Shown here: one piece after another, positions 18,280-27,160 of the stretch | Position numbering within the stretch: position 1 is the stretch's first letter | Layout: each line of letters starts with the position of its first letter | NCBI GenBank assembly: GCA_017435505.1 | Contig: JAFSEZ010000053.1 | Coordinates: 27,963 to 91,962 of the forward strand | Direction of reading: 5' to 3' | Length of the DNA stretch: 64,000 nt | DNA from: Akkermansia sp. | GTDB taxonomy: Bacteria > Verrucomicrobiota > Verrucomicrobiia > Verrucomicrobiales > Akkermansiaceae | Program-made: the position numbers and the translations under genes | The notes under the pieces: model-generated | Database searches by the model: none | What the model saw: the letters and a program-made list of their open reading frames with translations, nothing else | Told to the model about the DNA's origin: nothing

Positions 18280-20367
18280 TCAGAGTGTTTGCTTGATTTT
18301 TTCGAGGGTATAGCATTCGATGATATCGCCTTCTTCGTAGTCGTTGTAATCTGCCAAGCGGATGCCGCATTCCAGACCACTCTTGACTTCTTCCACTTCG
18401 TCCTGGAAGCGGCGCAGGGTAGACATCTTGCCATCGAACACCACCTGCCCATCGCGCAGAACACGGGCTTCGGCGGTGCGCAGCATCTTGCCGTCTGATA
18501 CATAAGACCCCGCAGCTTTGCCTTTGTTCAATTTGAATACCTGCCTGATTTCAGCATGCCCCAGCACAGTTTCGCGGGTTTCAGGTTCAAGCAAGCCCAA
18601 CATGGCATCCTTCACCTGGTCAATCAACTCATAAACAATGGAGTATATCTTGACTTGCACGCCCTCGCGTTTCACGGTCTTCACGGCGTTGCTTTCCACC
18701 TTCACGTTGAAGCCCAAAATCACGGCATCGGAGGAGGAAGCAAGCAAGACGTCATTCTCGGAGATAGGTCCGGCCGCAGCTCCGATGAATTGGCATTCCA
18801 CTTTGTCGCTCTCAATGTCCATGATGGCTTTCTTGATGGCTTCTACAGAGCCTTGCACATCGCCCTTGAGGTAGAGCTTCAGCACGGCCTTCTGGTTGCC
18901 ATCACCCATCATAGCGAGAATGTCTTCCATGCGGGAGCGCTTGGGTGCAGCCAGGCGTTCCTGTCGCAGGGCTTCTTGGCGCTCGGCCGAGAGCTTGCGG
19001 GCTGCGCGTTCATTCTCCATTTCCACCAATTCATCACCCACGTTCGGGGTTTCCAAGAAACCGGAGATTTCGGCGGGCATGCCGGGAGTCACTTTTTTGA
19101 TGGCTTTGCCGCGGTCGTTGAAAAGAGTTTTGATTTTGCCGGAGAAGGGGCCGCAGATGAAAGGCATACCCACCTTGAGGGTGCCGCTCTGCACGATGAC
19201 GGTAGCGGAGCTGCCCTTGCCCTGTTCCATACGAGCCTCAATGATGGAGGCTCGGCAGTTAGCCTTGGGGTTGGCCTTGAGCTCCAGCACCTCGGCCTGC
19301 AGGCAGAGAAGATCCAACAGCTCATTCATGCCTTCGCCTGTGTGGGCAGAAACGTTCACGCATTCAATGTCGCCGCCGAAGTCTGTTGGCATGAGCCCTT
19401 CTTCCATCAACTGTGTGCGCACGCGTACCGGGTCGGCCGCGGGGAGGTCGCACTTGTTCACGGCTACGATAATTGTCTTTTCTGCGGCCTTGGCATGCAT
19501 GATAGCCTCGCGTGTCTGCGGCATGATGCCATCGTTGGCTGCCACTACCAACACCACGATATCGGTGACGTCGGCACCGCGAGCGCGCATCTCTGTAAAG
19601 ATAGCGTGACCGGGGGTGTCGATGAAGGTGAGGGTGTTGTTGTCGTGCTCCACGGTGTAAGCGCCGATGTGCTGGGTGATGCCGCCGGCTTCACCGGATA
19701 CCACCTTGGTGCGGCGGATGTAGTCCAGCAGAGAGGTCTTACCATGGTCTACATGTCCCATCACGGTGATGATGGGAGTACGCAGTTTCAGCGCATCTTC
19801 CGGTTCTTCTTCTACGGCCACAGCCTCAGGTTCTTTGACAACTTCCACAGGTGCCTTGACACCGGCGCCTTTTTCGCGCTTCACTCGTTCGTAAGCAAAA
19901 CCGTGCTTCTCACACAAGGCGGCTACTTGGTCACTGTCCAGCGTGGTACCTGGATTGGCAAATACGCCCATGGGCAGCAAGTCTGCAATGAGTTTGAAAG
20001 GCTTGAGTGCCATGTGCTGTGCCAGCTCTGCCACGGTGATGGGGGCTTTCACGTTAATCGTGTTGCCGGCAGACGTTGCCGGGGTGGGTTCTGCTTTGGG
20101 CGCAGGTGCCGGTGCTGCCTTGGGAGCCGGAGCCGGTTCAGCCTTGGGGGTGGGAGCCGGAGCAGGGGTATTGTTCACCGAGGATGCCGCAGGCTTTGCC
20201 GGACGCTTTTTCTGCGGGTTCAGCAAGTCCAGCGCAGCTTTTTTGGGGGCTGCTTGGGCTTCTTTCTTGGCAGGTGTTGCCTCCTTGGCGGGAGTATTCT
20301 TCTTCTTTTTGGAGCCGCCAATCAAATCGAGCACCTCGTGCTTTTTATTATCGTTGTCGGTAGGCAT
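18280..20367 (-). CDS. infB: Translation initiation factor IF-2
   Basis: Places fMet-tRNA on the 30S subunit and promotes subunit joining. 695 residues. An Ala/Pro/Lys-rich linker occupies about 20-105, an IF2_N-like domain about 107-175, then the GTPase: GHVDHGKTS (about 205-213), GITQHIGAY, DTPGHAIF, NKCDLP and SAHTGEG; domains II-IV follow. The disordered N-terminal linker is shorter than in E. coli but within the bacterial range. It is 30 bases after nusA and shares its leader. Confidence 0.97.
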   Translation of the reverse strand: MPTDNDNKKHEVLDLIGGSKKKKNTPAKEATPAKKEAQAAPKKAALDLLNPQKKRPAKPAASSVNNTPAPAPTPKAEPAPAPKAAPAPAPKAEPTPATSAGNTINVKAPITVAELAQHMALKPFKLIADLLPMGVFANPGTTLDSDQVAALCEKHGFAYERVKREKGAGVKAPVEVVKEPEAVAVEEEPEDALKLRTPIITVMGHVDHGKTSLLDYIRRTKVVSGEAGGITQHIGAYTVEHDNNTLTFIDTPGHAIFTEMRARGADVTDIVVLVVAANDGIMPQTREAIMHAKAAEKTIIVAVNKCDLPAADPVRVRTQLMEEGLMPTDFGGDIECVNVSAHTGEGMNELLDLLCLQAEVLELKANPKANCRASIIEARMEQGKGSSATVIVQSGTLKVGMPFICGPFSGKIKTLFNDRGKAIKKVTPGMPAEISGFLETPNVGDELVEMENERAARKLSAERQEALRQERLAAPKRSRMEDILAMMGDGNQKAVLKLYLKGDVQGSVEAIKKAIMDIESDKVECQFIGAAAGPISENDVLLASSSDAVILGFNVKVESNAVKTVKREGVQVKIYSIVYELIDQVKDAMLGLLEPETRETVLGHAEIRQVFKLNKGKAAGSYVSDGKMLRTAEARVLRDGQVVFDGKMSTLRRFQDEVEEVKSGLECGIRLADYNDYEEGDIIECYTLEKIKQTL

Positions 20368-20397
20368 GTGAGATTCTTTGTGGGGGTTGGGTATAAA

Positions 20398-21687
20398 TTA
20401 AGCGTTCTGTGCCTTGGTGATGATGTCCTGTGCCTGCTCGGTGTCAATGCCCAGAGCTTCTACCAGGTCTTCAGCCTGTACACCGAAAGCAGCGATGCCC
20501 TGTACTGTGGTGAAACCGCAGGCAATCATAGAGGCGGCAAGTTCAGGGGAGATTCCCAGCACATTCACCAGCTCGTTGGCACCCTCGCGAGCGTGGGTCT
20601 GAGCCACGGTATCGCTGTTGTGGGGCTCCACGCGGACATCCCAGCGGTTGCCGGGGGTGGAAATCAGGCGGGCAGTCAGGCGCACATTCTGGCCACGGCG
20701 TCCCTTGGCCTTGGCTGCGGCTTTGTCATCTGCCACATACACGGTTACGACGCGGCTTTCGTTGTCCACCGTGATTTTTACCGGCTCGATGGGGGCCAGT
20801 GATTCCTGCACCATCACAGCTTTGTCATCTGTGTATTCCAGAATGTCAATCTTTTCGTGGTTAAGTTCATTTACCACATTTTTAACGCGGGCACCACGCA
20901 TGCCTACACAAGCGCCGATGGGATCCACATTTTCATCATTGCTCTTCACAATGAGCTTGGTACGGTAGCCGGCATCTCGCACGATGTTCACGATTTCAAT
21001 GGTGTTTTCGGAAATCTCAAGCACCTCGTTCTCAAACAGACGACGCACCAAGTTGGGGTGGCTGCGGGAAAGAATCAGCTCGTTGCCGCGTGCTCCATCG
21101 CGCACTTCCACAATGTAGAAACGCATCTGATCACCGGCTGAGTACTCCTCGCCGGGTATGCGCTGGCGCTGCGGTACAAGACCTTCAAAGCGGTCTACTT
21201 CTACAATGACGTCACCCTTTTCATAGCGGCGCACCGTGCCGGTCACCAATTCGCCCACGCGATCCTTGAAGGCATCTGCCAGCATTTCCTGCTCAGCTTT
21301 GCGGATGCGTTGCTGCATGGTTTGGCGGGCTGTCTGCACAGCGATGCGTCCAAAGTCTTTGGGGGTGATGTTTACCGACATCACATCACCGGCCTGCAGC
21401 TCTTTGCCGCTACGGGCACCGATGGCCTGAGCCATAGAAAGTTTAATTTCGTTGAAAGGATCTGTCACTTCCTCATCCGGTGTTACCACCATGCTGGCCT
21501 TAATCTTAACCGTGCCTTTCTGGGGATTGATGACGGCTCGCAGCCCATGAATACGGTCTGCTCCCGGTACCATCTTGGAATATGCTGTCAGGAACGAGGC
21601 TTCGAGCGCATGGATGACGTGCTCGCGAGTCAGTTCTTTTTCACGCACATAGTAGTCTATCAGGGCGGAGATGTCGGTGGTGGCCAT
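20398..21687 (-). CDS. nusA: Transcription termination/antitermination factor NusA
   Basis: RNA polymerase-binding factor that modulates pausing and termination. 429 residues from the ATG at 21687. The N-terminal domain (about 1-125) contacts the polymerase; then S1 (VTGTVRRYEKGDVIVEVDRFEG), KH1 and KH2 (CVGMRGARVKNVVNELNHEKIDIL), and a C-terminal helix-hairpin-helix region (LGISPELAASMIACGF). An upstream in-frame extension would run through the leader hairpin and is not conserved-looking. rimP, which often precedes nusA, is absent. The 5' leader contains a strong intrinsic terminator, suggesting autoregulation. Confidence 0.95.
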   Translation of the reverse strand: MATTDISALIDYYVREKELTREHVIHALEASFLTAYSKMVPGADRIHGLRAVINPQKGTVKIKASMVVTPDEEVTDPFNEIKLSMAQAIGARSGKELQAGDVMSVNITPKDFGRIAVQTARQTMQQRIRKAEQEMLADAFKDRVGELVTGTVRRYEKGDVIVEVDRFEGLVPQRQRIPGEEYSAGDQMRFYIVEVRDGARGNELILSRSHPNLVRRLFENEVLEISENTIEIVNIVRDAGYRTKLIVKSNDENVDPIGACVGMRGARVKNVVNELNHEKIDILEYTDDKAVMVQESLAPIEPVKITVDNESRVVTVYVADDKAAAKAKGRRGQNVRLTARLISTPGNRWDVRVEPHNSDTVAQTHAREGANELVNVLGISPELAASMIACGFTTVQGIAAFGVQAEDLVEALGIDTEQAQDIITKAQNA

Positions 21688-21724
21688 TGTTTGCTGTGGG
21701 GTGTTTGCGTTTTTGAAGGTAGAC

Positions 21725-21766
21725 CTACAAAAAAAGAGCGGGTCGCAGACCCGCTCCAATCTTCAT
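21725..21766 (-). CDS. Possible 13-residue leader peptide across the nusA attenuator
   Basis: An ATG at 21766 opens a frame encoding MKIGAGLRPALFL and ending with TAG just beyond the terminator T-tract. Every codon of the hairpin is read. There is no SD sequence, so translation is uncertain; if it occurs, ribosome movement would melt the terminator. Too short to judge by coding statistics. Confidence 0.25.
   Translation of the reverse strand: MKIGAGLRPALFL
21729..21756 (-). terminator. Intrinsic terminator (attenuator) in the nusA leader
   Basis: Perfect 9-bp GC-rich stem GAGCGGGTC/GACCCGCTC (21736-21744 with 21748-21756), 3-base loop, and T7 on the minus strand (21735-21729). It lies between the nusA promoter and the nusA ATG and is not at the end of any visible gene; the thi4 gene upstream has its own terminator. 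Confidence 0.75.
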
Positions 21767-21788
21767 AGACCGGAACTTGTACACGCTC

Positions 21789-21817
21789 TATGTATCACCT
21801 ATTTAGCTACAAGTCAA
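21789..21817 (-). promoter_or_regulatory. nusA operon promoter
   Basis: Minus strand TTGACT (21817-21812), 17-base spacer, TACATA (21794-21789). Predicted start near 21782, giving a 54-base attenuated RNA or a leader of about 95 bases to nusA. Confidence 0.65.
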
Positions 21818-21899
21818 GCGCAAAAGATGTATGCACTCTTCAAAAAGGTTGTTTTTCTTTGCATGGCGAGAGACGGTGCGCAGAGGTGCCCAGACGAAG

Positions 21900-21931
21900 A
21901 AAAACCCAAGAAGCGTTGGGGCTTCTTGGGT
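21900..21931 (-). terminator. Intrinsic terminator of thi4
   Basis: 11-bp stem ACCCAAGAAGC/GCTTCTTGGGT (21904-21914 with 21921-21931), loop GTTGGG, and T5 on the minus strand. Lies 26 bases past the thi4 stop. Confidence 0.88.
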
Positions 21932-21956
21932 GCCGGAAAAACAGACGGAGCCTTTG

Positions 21957-22730
21957 TCAGGCAGATTGGATGGCTTGGCTCATGAGCTCGGCTGCTTTTT
22001 TGCCGCTCATCAGCATGCCGCCGAAGATGGGGCCCATGCGGAAGCTGCCGCTTACGCCGTTGGCTGCCATGCCGGAAACGAAGAGACCGGGGTATATTTC
22101 TTTGGTGTTTTCGATGGTGGAGCGTTCGCCCTCAGCGGCGTCCATGCTCATCTCCCCGATGACACCACCGGTAGCCGTATTGAGGCGCACCCCGTTTTTG
22201 CGGGCTACCGTTTTAGCGATTTCGCAGTCATGGCCCGTGCCGTCCAATACGGTGCGGGAGATGATGGTGAGGGGGTCTACATGCAGTCCCTCGCGCAGTA
22301 CCGGAGTCCAGTTGACGACAACGCCGCCCACGCGCCCTTGTTTGTAGACCACGTCTTCCACTGAATAGCAGTTGAAAATGACGGCTCCTGCCTGTGTGGC
22401 TTTGAACAGCAAGCCGGCTGTTGCATGTACGGAGTCAATGATGTAGGTGCCCTCGCGGTAGGGTTTGTAGCTCAGCCCAAGCTCTTGCACGATGGGCATG
22501 GCTTCCTCCTGCACCACAATGTCGTTGAACATCATAGCACCACCCCACATGCCACCACCCGGGGAAAGCTTGCGGTCGAACAATGCTACTTTGTGTCCGG
22601 CTTTGGCCAGGTAGTATGCTGCGACAATGCCGGAGGGGCCGCCGCCTACAATGGCTGCATCCAGCTCCAAGCAACCTTGCAGTTTGTCAAAATAAGATTC
22701 AATGATACCGCGAGAGACGAGTGTTTCCAT
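21957..22730 (-). CDS. thi4: THI4-family thiazole synthase
   Basis: Makes the thiazole moiety of thiamine (ADP-thiazole) from NAD, glycine and a sulfur source. 257 residues; FAD/NAD-fold loop VGGGPSGIVAAYYLAK at about 27-43, LSPGGGMWGGAMMFN (55-69), the TGHDCEIAK segment (165-173), and the C-terminal GMAANGVSGSFRMGPIFGGMLMSGKKAA. Yeast THI4 is a suicide enzyme using its own Cys; many prokaryotic members use sulfide and are catalytic. I cannot align the sulfur-donor position with certainty (cysteines at 20, 121 and 169). It is divergent from thiE; its promoter carries a palindrome. Confidence 0.92.
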   Translation of the reverse strand: METLVSRGIIESYFDKLQGCLELDAAIVGGGPSGIVAAYYLAKAGHKVALFDRKLSPGGGMWGGAMMFNDIVVQEEAMPIVQELGLSYKPYREGTYIIDSVHATAGLLFKATQAGAVIFNCYSVEDVVYKQGRVGGVVVNWTPVLREGLHVDPLTIISRTVLDGTGHDCEIAKTVARKNGVRLNTATGGVIGEMSMDAAEGERSTIENTKEIYPGLFVSGMAANGVSGSFRMGPIFGGMLMSGKKAAELMSQAIQSA

Positions 22731-22739
22731 GATGAAAAA

Positions 22740-22767
22740 AGTGTAGACGTTTACACACTCAAGTCAA
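22740..22767 (-). promoter_or_regulatory. thi4 promoter, predicted near-leaderless
   Basis: Minus strand TTGACT (22767-22762), 16-base spacer, TACACT (22745-22740), and 9 bases to the ATG at 22730. Confidence 0.6.
22741..22756. promoter_or_regulatory. Palindrome with central ACGT overlapping the thi4 promoter
   Basis: GTGTAGACGTTTACAC is a 16-base palindrome with one mismatched pair of positions. The form TGTAnACGTnTACA with a central CG resembles LacI-family operators. It overlaps the -10 and spacer. Confidence 0.45.
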
Positions 22768-22854
22768 CCAGTTATTATGACATTTCATGTATGCGAGATA
22801 AGGAACACGCAGTTCTTTCTTGCACGGTGGGGTGCTTTGTGCCAGAGTAGAAGC

Positions 22855-23484
22855 ATGAAAAGCATATTGGCAACATGCCGTTTGTACGGAATAGTGGATA
22901 TGGGATATGTTTCTGTGTCGCAGGTGCCTGTGGTTACGCAAGCCCTGATTGATGGCGGGGTACGTATCATCCAGCTGCGTGCCAAGGGGGTGGAATTGCC
23001 CCTGGTGAAAGAGCTGGGCAGGCAGATGCAAAGCATTTGCCGTGCGCGGCAGGTGATTTTTGTGCTGAATGATTACCCGGAGCTGGCGGCAGAGTTGGGG
23101 GCAGATGCTGTGCATGTGGGGCAAGATGGAGGCTCGCTGGCAGAGGTGCGCCGCATCGTGGGGGAGGGAGTGTTGGTGGGGCGCTCCACACACAGCCCTG
23201 AACAGGCTCTTGCCGCAAAGGCCGAGGGCGCAGATTATATCGGCTTTGGCCCCTTGTTTCCCACAGGAACCAAGCCGGGGCGCCCTTCCATCGGCTTGCA
23301 GGATATAGCGGCGGTGCAGTCTGCCGTGGGGGATATGCCCATGTTTTGCATAGGCGGTATTAATGGCACCACCTTGCCGCAGGTGTTGGCAGCCGGGGCA
23401 AAGCGCGTGGTGATTGTTTCATGGTTGTTGCAGCAGCCGGATGTTGCAGCAACTGCGGCCGGGATTATCAGTCAACTGCATTAA
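22855..23484 (+). CDS. thiE: Thiamine phosphate synthase (first of two ThiE)
   Basis: Couples HMP-pyrophosphate to thiazole phosphate giving thiamine phosphate. 209 residues, TIM-barrel: LYGIVDMGY at the start, IIQLRAKGVE (the phosphate-binding Q-x-R-x-K), DAVHVGQDGG, LVGRSTHSPEQA, DYIGFGPLFPTGTK and CIGGINGTTLPQV. Start chosen at MKSILATCRLYG; in-frame sequence upstream is not conserved-looking. Divergent from thi4 and 20 bases from the alkaline phosphatase gene. A second ThiE is encoded at 43384-44001. Confidence 0.9.
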   Translation: MKSILATCRLYGIVDMGYVSVSQVPVVTQALIDGGVRIIQLRAKGVELPLVKELGRQMQSICRARQVIFVLNDYPELAAELGADAVHVGQDGGSLAEVRRIVGEGVLVGRSTHSPEQALAAKAEGADYIGFGPLFPTGTKPGRPSIGLQDIAAVQSAVGDMPMFCIGGINGTTLPQVLAAGAKRVVIVSWLLQQPDVAATAAGIISQLH

Positions 23485-23504
23485 TTGTGCGTACTCTCTC
23501 ATTG

Positions 23505-24575
23505 ATGAAAAGGCTTTTCTCCATCGCACTGTTGTGCTGTGGGTGGGTTGTATCCGGCGCTTCTGCGGCTCCGGAGTCCCCGCAAACAGTCTCCAATATG
23601 CCGCAGCATGATGTAGTGCAAAGTGTGCCTCCTGCTACGAATCGGGTGGCACGCAATATCATCCTGATGATTGGAGATGGCATGGGCTCCGAGCATATGT
23701 GGGCCGCTTGGCTTTGCAACCACGGTAAGCTCAATATAGAGCGCTTGCCTGTCATCGGCTTGGTGCGTACCCCCTCAGCTTCAGACACCATCACGGATTC
23801 GGCCGCTGCCGCTACCGCCATCGCTTGTGGGTACAAAACGCGCAATGGGCAGTTGGGTATCACTGCGGATGGCAAGCCGCTGGATTCTATTCTTGTACAG
23901 CTGGCTTCAACCGGCCGGCAGACGGGACTTGTGGTGACCAAGGCTATTACTGATGCCACCCCGGCCGCATTTTATGCTCATTGCAAGAGCCGCTACCATT
24001 TCTCTGCTATTGCTGCGGCATTAGCAGAGTCCGGGTGCAGGGTTATCATCGGCGGTGGAAGCGGTATTGTCAGCCGGGCATGGCAGGAACAACTGCGTGC
24101 CGCCGGAACCCTTCTGCGTTTGGAGGGGCATGAACATTGCCTGCCGGCTTCGCGCCGTGGTTCTTTCCTTCCCGATGCTGTGGGGGAGGCACTGCGCACG
24201 CTCGAATCCCACCCACAGGGCTTTTTCCTGCTGGTAGAAGGTTCTCAAATTGATGTAGCGGCTCATGCCAACGACTTGGCAGAATTGGTGCATGAAACGC
24301 TTGATTTTGATCGAGCCGTGGGTGTGGTGATGGAGTGGATGCAGGCGCACCCGGATACACTCCTCATTGTCACGGCCGATCACCAGACCGGAGGCCTTTC
24401 CATTCTTGGTGGCTCCAAAGAAAATGGCGAAGTAACCGCTGCATTCAGTACCGGAAAGCACAGTGGTGTAGCAGTGCCTCTGTATGCTGCCGGAGCCGGT
24501 GCTGCCGCCTTTGGCGGAGTACAGGAAAATACCGAGCTTATGCCCAAAATGCTCCGCGCCACGCAGACAAAATGA
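23505..24575 (+). CDS. Secreted alkaline phosphatase
   Basis: 356-residue PhoA-superfamily phosphomonoesterase with a signal peptide (cleavage near SGASA-APE). Metal and active-site motifs: MIGDGMG (Asp58), TITDSAAAATA with the nucleophile Ser99, VEGSQIDVAAHANDLAE, TADHQTGG and GKHSG. It would release phosphate from organic esters in the periplasm or outside. It follows thiE by 20 bases and may be co-transcribed; phosphate control is likely but no Pho box is clear. Confidence 0.92.
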   Translation: MKRLFSIALLCCGWVVSGASAAPESPQTVSNMPQHDVVQSVPPATNRVARNIILMIGDGMGSEHMWAAWLCNHGKLNIERLPVIGLVRTPSASDTITDSAAAATAIACGYKTRNGQLGITADGKPLDSILVQLASTGRQTGLVVTKAITDATPAAFYAHCKSRYHFSAIAAALAESGCRVIIGGGSGIVSRAWQEQLRAAGTLLRLEGHEHCLPASRRGSFLPDAVGEALRTLESHPQGFFLLVEGSQIDVAAHANDLAELVHETLDFDRAVGVVMEWMQAHPDTLLIVTADHQTGGLSILGGSKENGEVTAAFSTGKHSGVAVPLYAAGAGAAAFGGVQENTELMPKMLRATQTK

Positions 24576-24579
24576 AATC

Positions 24580-24605
24580 GCGGATACTCCGTTGGGAGTA
24601 TCCGC
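24580..24605. terminator. Hairpin between alkaline phosphatase and HU genes
   Basis: Perfect 11-bp stem GCGGATACTCC/GGAGTATCCGC with GTTG loop. T-content after the stem is modest on both strands (GATTTC on minus), so efficiency is uncertain; it probably serves both convergent genes. Confidence 0.7.
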
Positions 24606-24631
24606 GCCGGATAAAAATGATTGGTCGGGCT

Positions 24632-24937
24632 TCAGAGAGAAACCTTAGCCACAGTATCCTTGAGCGTCTTGCCCACTTTGAACTTCACCACGGAGCGAGC
24701 GGGGATGGGTACATCCTTGCCGGGGTTCTTGGGGTTGCGACCCACCTTGGGCTTGACCTCTTTCACGCAGAAAGTACCGAAGTTGCGAATCACAACGCGG
24801 TCGCCCTTGCCCAGAGCATCGGTGATGACCTCTACAGCTTTCTGTACAACTTCCAGCACTTCATTCTGGGTGAAGCCGGAGCCAAGGTCGGCGCTAATCT
24901 GGTTGACGAGTTCGCGTTTGGTAATAGTGTTTGCCAT
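24632..24937 (-). CDS. HU/IHF-family DNA-binding protein (copy 1)
   Basis: 101-residue nucleoid protein that bends DNA as a dimer. The N-terminal helices (ITKRELVNQISADLGSG) and the beta-arm with VGRNPKNPGKDVPIPAR, including the intercalating Pro-containing tip, are clear. Start at MANTITKREL. It is closely similar to the copy at 32137-32442; both share about 30 identical residues at the arm. Its promoter carries TGCGAGACA like the other copy. HU and IHF cannot be distinguished from sequence alone. Confidence 0.93.
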   Translation of the reverse strand: MANTITKRELVNQISADLGSGFTQNEVLEVVQKAVEVITDALGKGDRVVIRNFGTFCVKEVKPKVGRNPKNPGKDVPIPARSVVKFKVGKTLKDTVAKVSL

Positions 24938-24973
24938 AAGTATTGTTTGGTTGAAAAAAAGGTTGGTAAGGTG

Positions 24974-25005
24974 AATATAGCTGATTTTTAGTGCGATGTC
25001 TCGCA
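24974..25005 (-). promoter_or_regulatory. HU copy 1 promoter with TGCGAGACA element
   Basis: Minus strand TGCGAGACA (25005-24997; -35 hexamer GAGACA), 17-base spacer, TATATT (24979-24974). Leader of about 30 bases to the ATG. The same element and spacing precede HU copy 2. Confidence 0.6.
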
Positions 25006-25039
25006 TAAATCGTGTTCACATGAGCTGAAACAGCACAAT

Positions 25040-25654
25040 TCAGTGCTTTTTCCAGCCGGGATTGTGCCGCACGACCAATTCTTCTGCCACTTGTTCAATG
25101 CGCAGCCCCTTGGAGGTGAGCAGTACAATCAGGTGGTAGAACATGTCGGAGGCTTCGTACAACAAGCGTTCGTTGGTGCCGTTGCATGCCTCGATGACAG
25201 CTTCGAGAGCTTCCTCACCCACTTTTTGAGCCATGCGGTTGATGCCGTCGCGGAAGAGCGAGGTCGTGTACGACCCCTCCGGCATCTCTTCGTGGCGCTT
25301 GTTGATGAAATCTTGCAGCTCGGTGAGGAAAAGCAGGGGATTGGATTCATTCTTTTCACCCCAGCAGGTATCTGTGCCGGTGTGGCACACGGGGCCGTGG
25401 GGCTTAACCTGGATGAGCAGGGTGTCGTTGTCGCAGTCTACTTTGATGCTTTGCACCTCCAGATAGTTGCCGCTTGTTTCACCCTTGGTCCAAAGGCATT
25501 GGCGGCTGCGGCTGTAGAAGCACACGCGGCCTGTCTCCTGAGTTTTGGCGTATGATTCTGCATTCATGTAGCCCAGCATCAGCACTTTGCCTGTGCCGGC
25601 ATCCTGAATAATGGCTGGCACCAAGCCGCCACTCTTGTCGAAGTCGATGGTCAT
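25040..25654 (-). CDS. hisI: Phosphoribosyl-AMP cyclohydrolase/phosphoribosyl-ATP pyrophosphatase (HisIE)
   Basis: Bifunctional enzyme for steps 2 and 3 of histidine synthesis. 204 residues: HisI domain (about 1-110) with [34 protein letters not shown] and the zinc [10 protein letters not shown]; HisE domain (about 115-204) with [13 protein letters not shown] and [13 protein letters not shown]. The fusion is common in enteric and Bacteroidota operons. It is last in the operon, 18 bases after hisF; a weak GCAC/GTGC hairpin follows the stop. Confidence 0.95.
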   Translation of the reverse strand: MTIDFDKSGGLVPAIIQDAGTGKVLMLGYMNAESYAKTQETGRVCFYSRSRQCLWTKGETSGNYLEVQSIKVDCDNDTLLIQVKPHGPVCHTGTDTCWGEKNESNPLLFLTELQDFINKRHEEMPEGSYTTSLFRDGINRMAQKVGEEALEAVIEACNGTNERLLYEASDMFYHLIVLLTSKGLRIEQVAEELVVRHNPGWKKH

Positions 25655-25672
25655 TGTTGTGATAGGTTAGGA

Positions 25673-26428
25673 TTAGAGGCGCACGCAGATACCTTCATCC
25701 CGGAGGTACTGCTTGAGTTCGGGAATCTTGATTTCGCCGAAGTGGAAGACGCTGGCCGCCAACGCGGCATCGGCATGGCCCAGGCGGAAAGCATCGGCAA
25801 AGTGTTCCTTGGCCCCGGCTCCGCCGCTGGCGATGACGGGGATGCTCAGCTCATCGGAAAGGCGAGCCAGCGCATCGTTGGGGAAGCCTTGCTTCACGCC
25901 ATCATGATCCATGCTGGTGAAAAGAATCTCACCGGCGCCGCGGTCGGCTACTTCGCGAGCCCAGTCGAAGAGGGTACGCTCCACGCGGATGCGGCCGCCG
26001 TTGACATAGCAATACCAGCCATCCTCATCGTGGCGGGCATCAATGGCTGCCACACATACTTGGGAACCGAAGCGAGCGGCAATGTCATTCACCAACTGCG
26101 GATTGCGCAGGGCCGCAGAGTTCAGACTCACCTTGTCCGCACCGGCTTCCAACAGGCGTGCCACGTCTGCCAGCTCGTGAATACCACCGCCCACCGTGAA
26201 GGGAATGGAGATGGCCGCAGCTACGCGGGATACCATGTCGGTGAAAGTCTTGCGACCCTCGTGCGTGGCGGCAATGTCCAGGAACACCAATTCATCTGCT
26301 CCTTGCTCGCTGTATGCTTTGCCGAGTTCAACGGGGTCGCCGGCATCGCGCAGGTTGACGAAGTTGATGCCTTTGACGGTACGACCATCCTTGACATCCA
26401 GGCAGGGAATAATTCGCTTGGCTAACAT
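25673..26428 (-). CDS. hisF: Imidazole glycerol phosphate synthase cyclase subunit
   Basis: Forms imidazole glycerol phosphate and AICAR with ammonia from HisH. 251 residues, TIM barrel: [30 protein letters not shown] (catalytic Asp11), [34 protein letters not shown] (catalytic Asp near 130) and [13 protein letters not shown]. Length normal. It is 15 bases from hisA in the operon order H-A-F-IE. Confidence 0.97.
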   Translation of the reverse strand: MLAKRIIPCLDVKDGRTVKGINFVNLRDAGDPVELGKAYSEQGADELVFLDIAATHEGRKTFTDMVSRVAAAISIPFTVGGGIHELADVARLLEAGADKVSLNSAALRNPQLVNDIAARFGSQVCVAAIDARHDEDGWYCYVNGGRIRVERTLFDWAREVADRGAGEILFTSMDHDGVKQGFPNDALARLSDELSIPVIASGGAGAKEHFADAFRLGHADAALAASVFHFGEIKIPELKQYLRDEGICVRL

Positions 26429-26443
26429 AGTAAGGGTGTGTGT

Positions 26444-27160
26444 TTAGTTGTGGTTGAGAAGGGAGGGTAAATCAATGCGGCCTTCGTAGTATGCTTTGCC
26501 GAACACCACGGAGGGAATGCCTGCGGCATCGAGGGCGCGGATGTCTTCCGTGCAGCTCACGCCACCGCTGGCTATGAGCCGGCAACCGGGATGCTTGGCC
26601 ATGATTTCTTGGTACAGGGCAGTATTGGGACCGCCCAATGTGCCGTCGCGGGAGATATCGGTGCAGAGCACGCGGGTGATGCCGTGGCTCATGTAAAAGC
26701 TCACAAACTCATCCAAGCTCATGCCGCCATCCTCGCGCCATCCCTTGATCATGACGCGTCCGTTGAGCGCGTCTGCACCCACGATGAAGCGATCCGGTCC
26801 GTATTTTTCGGCCCATTGCAGGAGGCGTTCGGGAGCGGTAGCGGCCAGGCTGCCCACCGTGACCATGGCTGCGCCGTGGTCGAATGCGGCTTGCAGGTCA
26901 CTTTCTTGTTTGATGCCCCCGCCAAAATCCACAGTCATGCCGAGTGCGGTGATTTTTTTGAGGGTGTCAAGGTTGACGATATGGTCGGCTTTTGCTCCGT
27001 CCAAATCCACCACATGCAAGCGGCGCACACCCATGTCATAAAAGCGGCGTGCTACGTCTTCCGGGTGTGCATCGTAGGTCTTTTTGGCGTTGTAATCGCC
27101 CTTGGTCAGGCGCACGCACTGACCGCCGATGATATCAATGGCGGGGATAAGCTCAATCAT
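26444..27160 (-). CDS. hisA: ProFAR isomerase
   Basis: Isomerises 5'-ProFAR to PRFAR. 238 residues: [22 protein letters not shown] (catalytic Asp8), [47 protein letters not shown] (Asp near 130) and [14 protein letters not shown]. Start at MIELIPA because the upstream frame has no conserved residues; it overlaps hisH by 8 bases. Confidence 0.96.
   Translation of the reverse strand: MIELIPAIDIIGGQCVRLTKGDYNAKKTYDAHPEDVARRFYDMGVRRLHVVDLDGAKADHIVNLDTLKKITALGMTVDFGGGIKQESDLQAAFDHGAAMVTVGSLAATAPERLLQWAEKYGPDRFIVGADALNGRVMIKGWREDGGMSLDEFVSFYMSHGITRVLCTDISRDGTLGGPNTALYQEIMAKHPGCRLIASGGVSCTEDIRALDAAGIPSVVFGKAYYEGRIDLPSLLNHN

Noticed and set aside
18556..20802. Long plus-strand open frame (748 codons) opposite infB and nusA
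   Set aside because: Antisense to well-conserved infB/nusA; the composition (Gly, Phe, Cys and His) is typical of the complementary strand of GC-biased genes.
21688..21759. N-terminal extension of NusA from a TTG at 21759
   Set aside because: It would translate through the terminator hairpin and adds no conserved residues; the ATG at 21687 starts the NusA domain normally.
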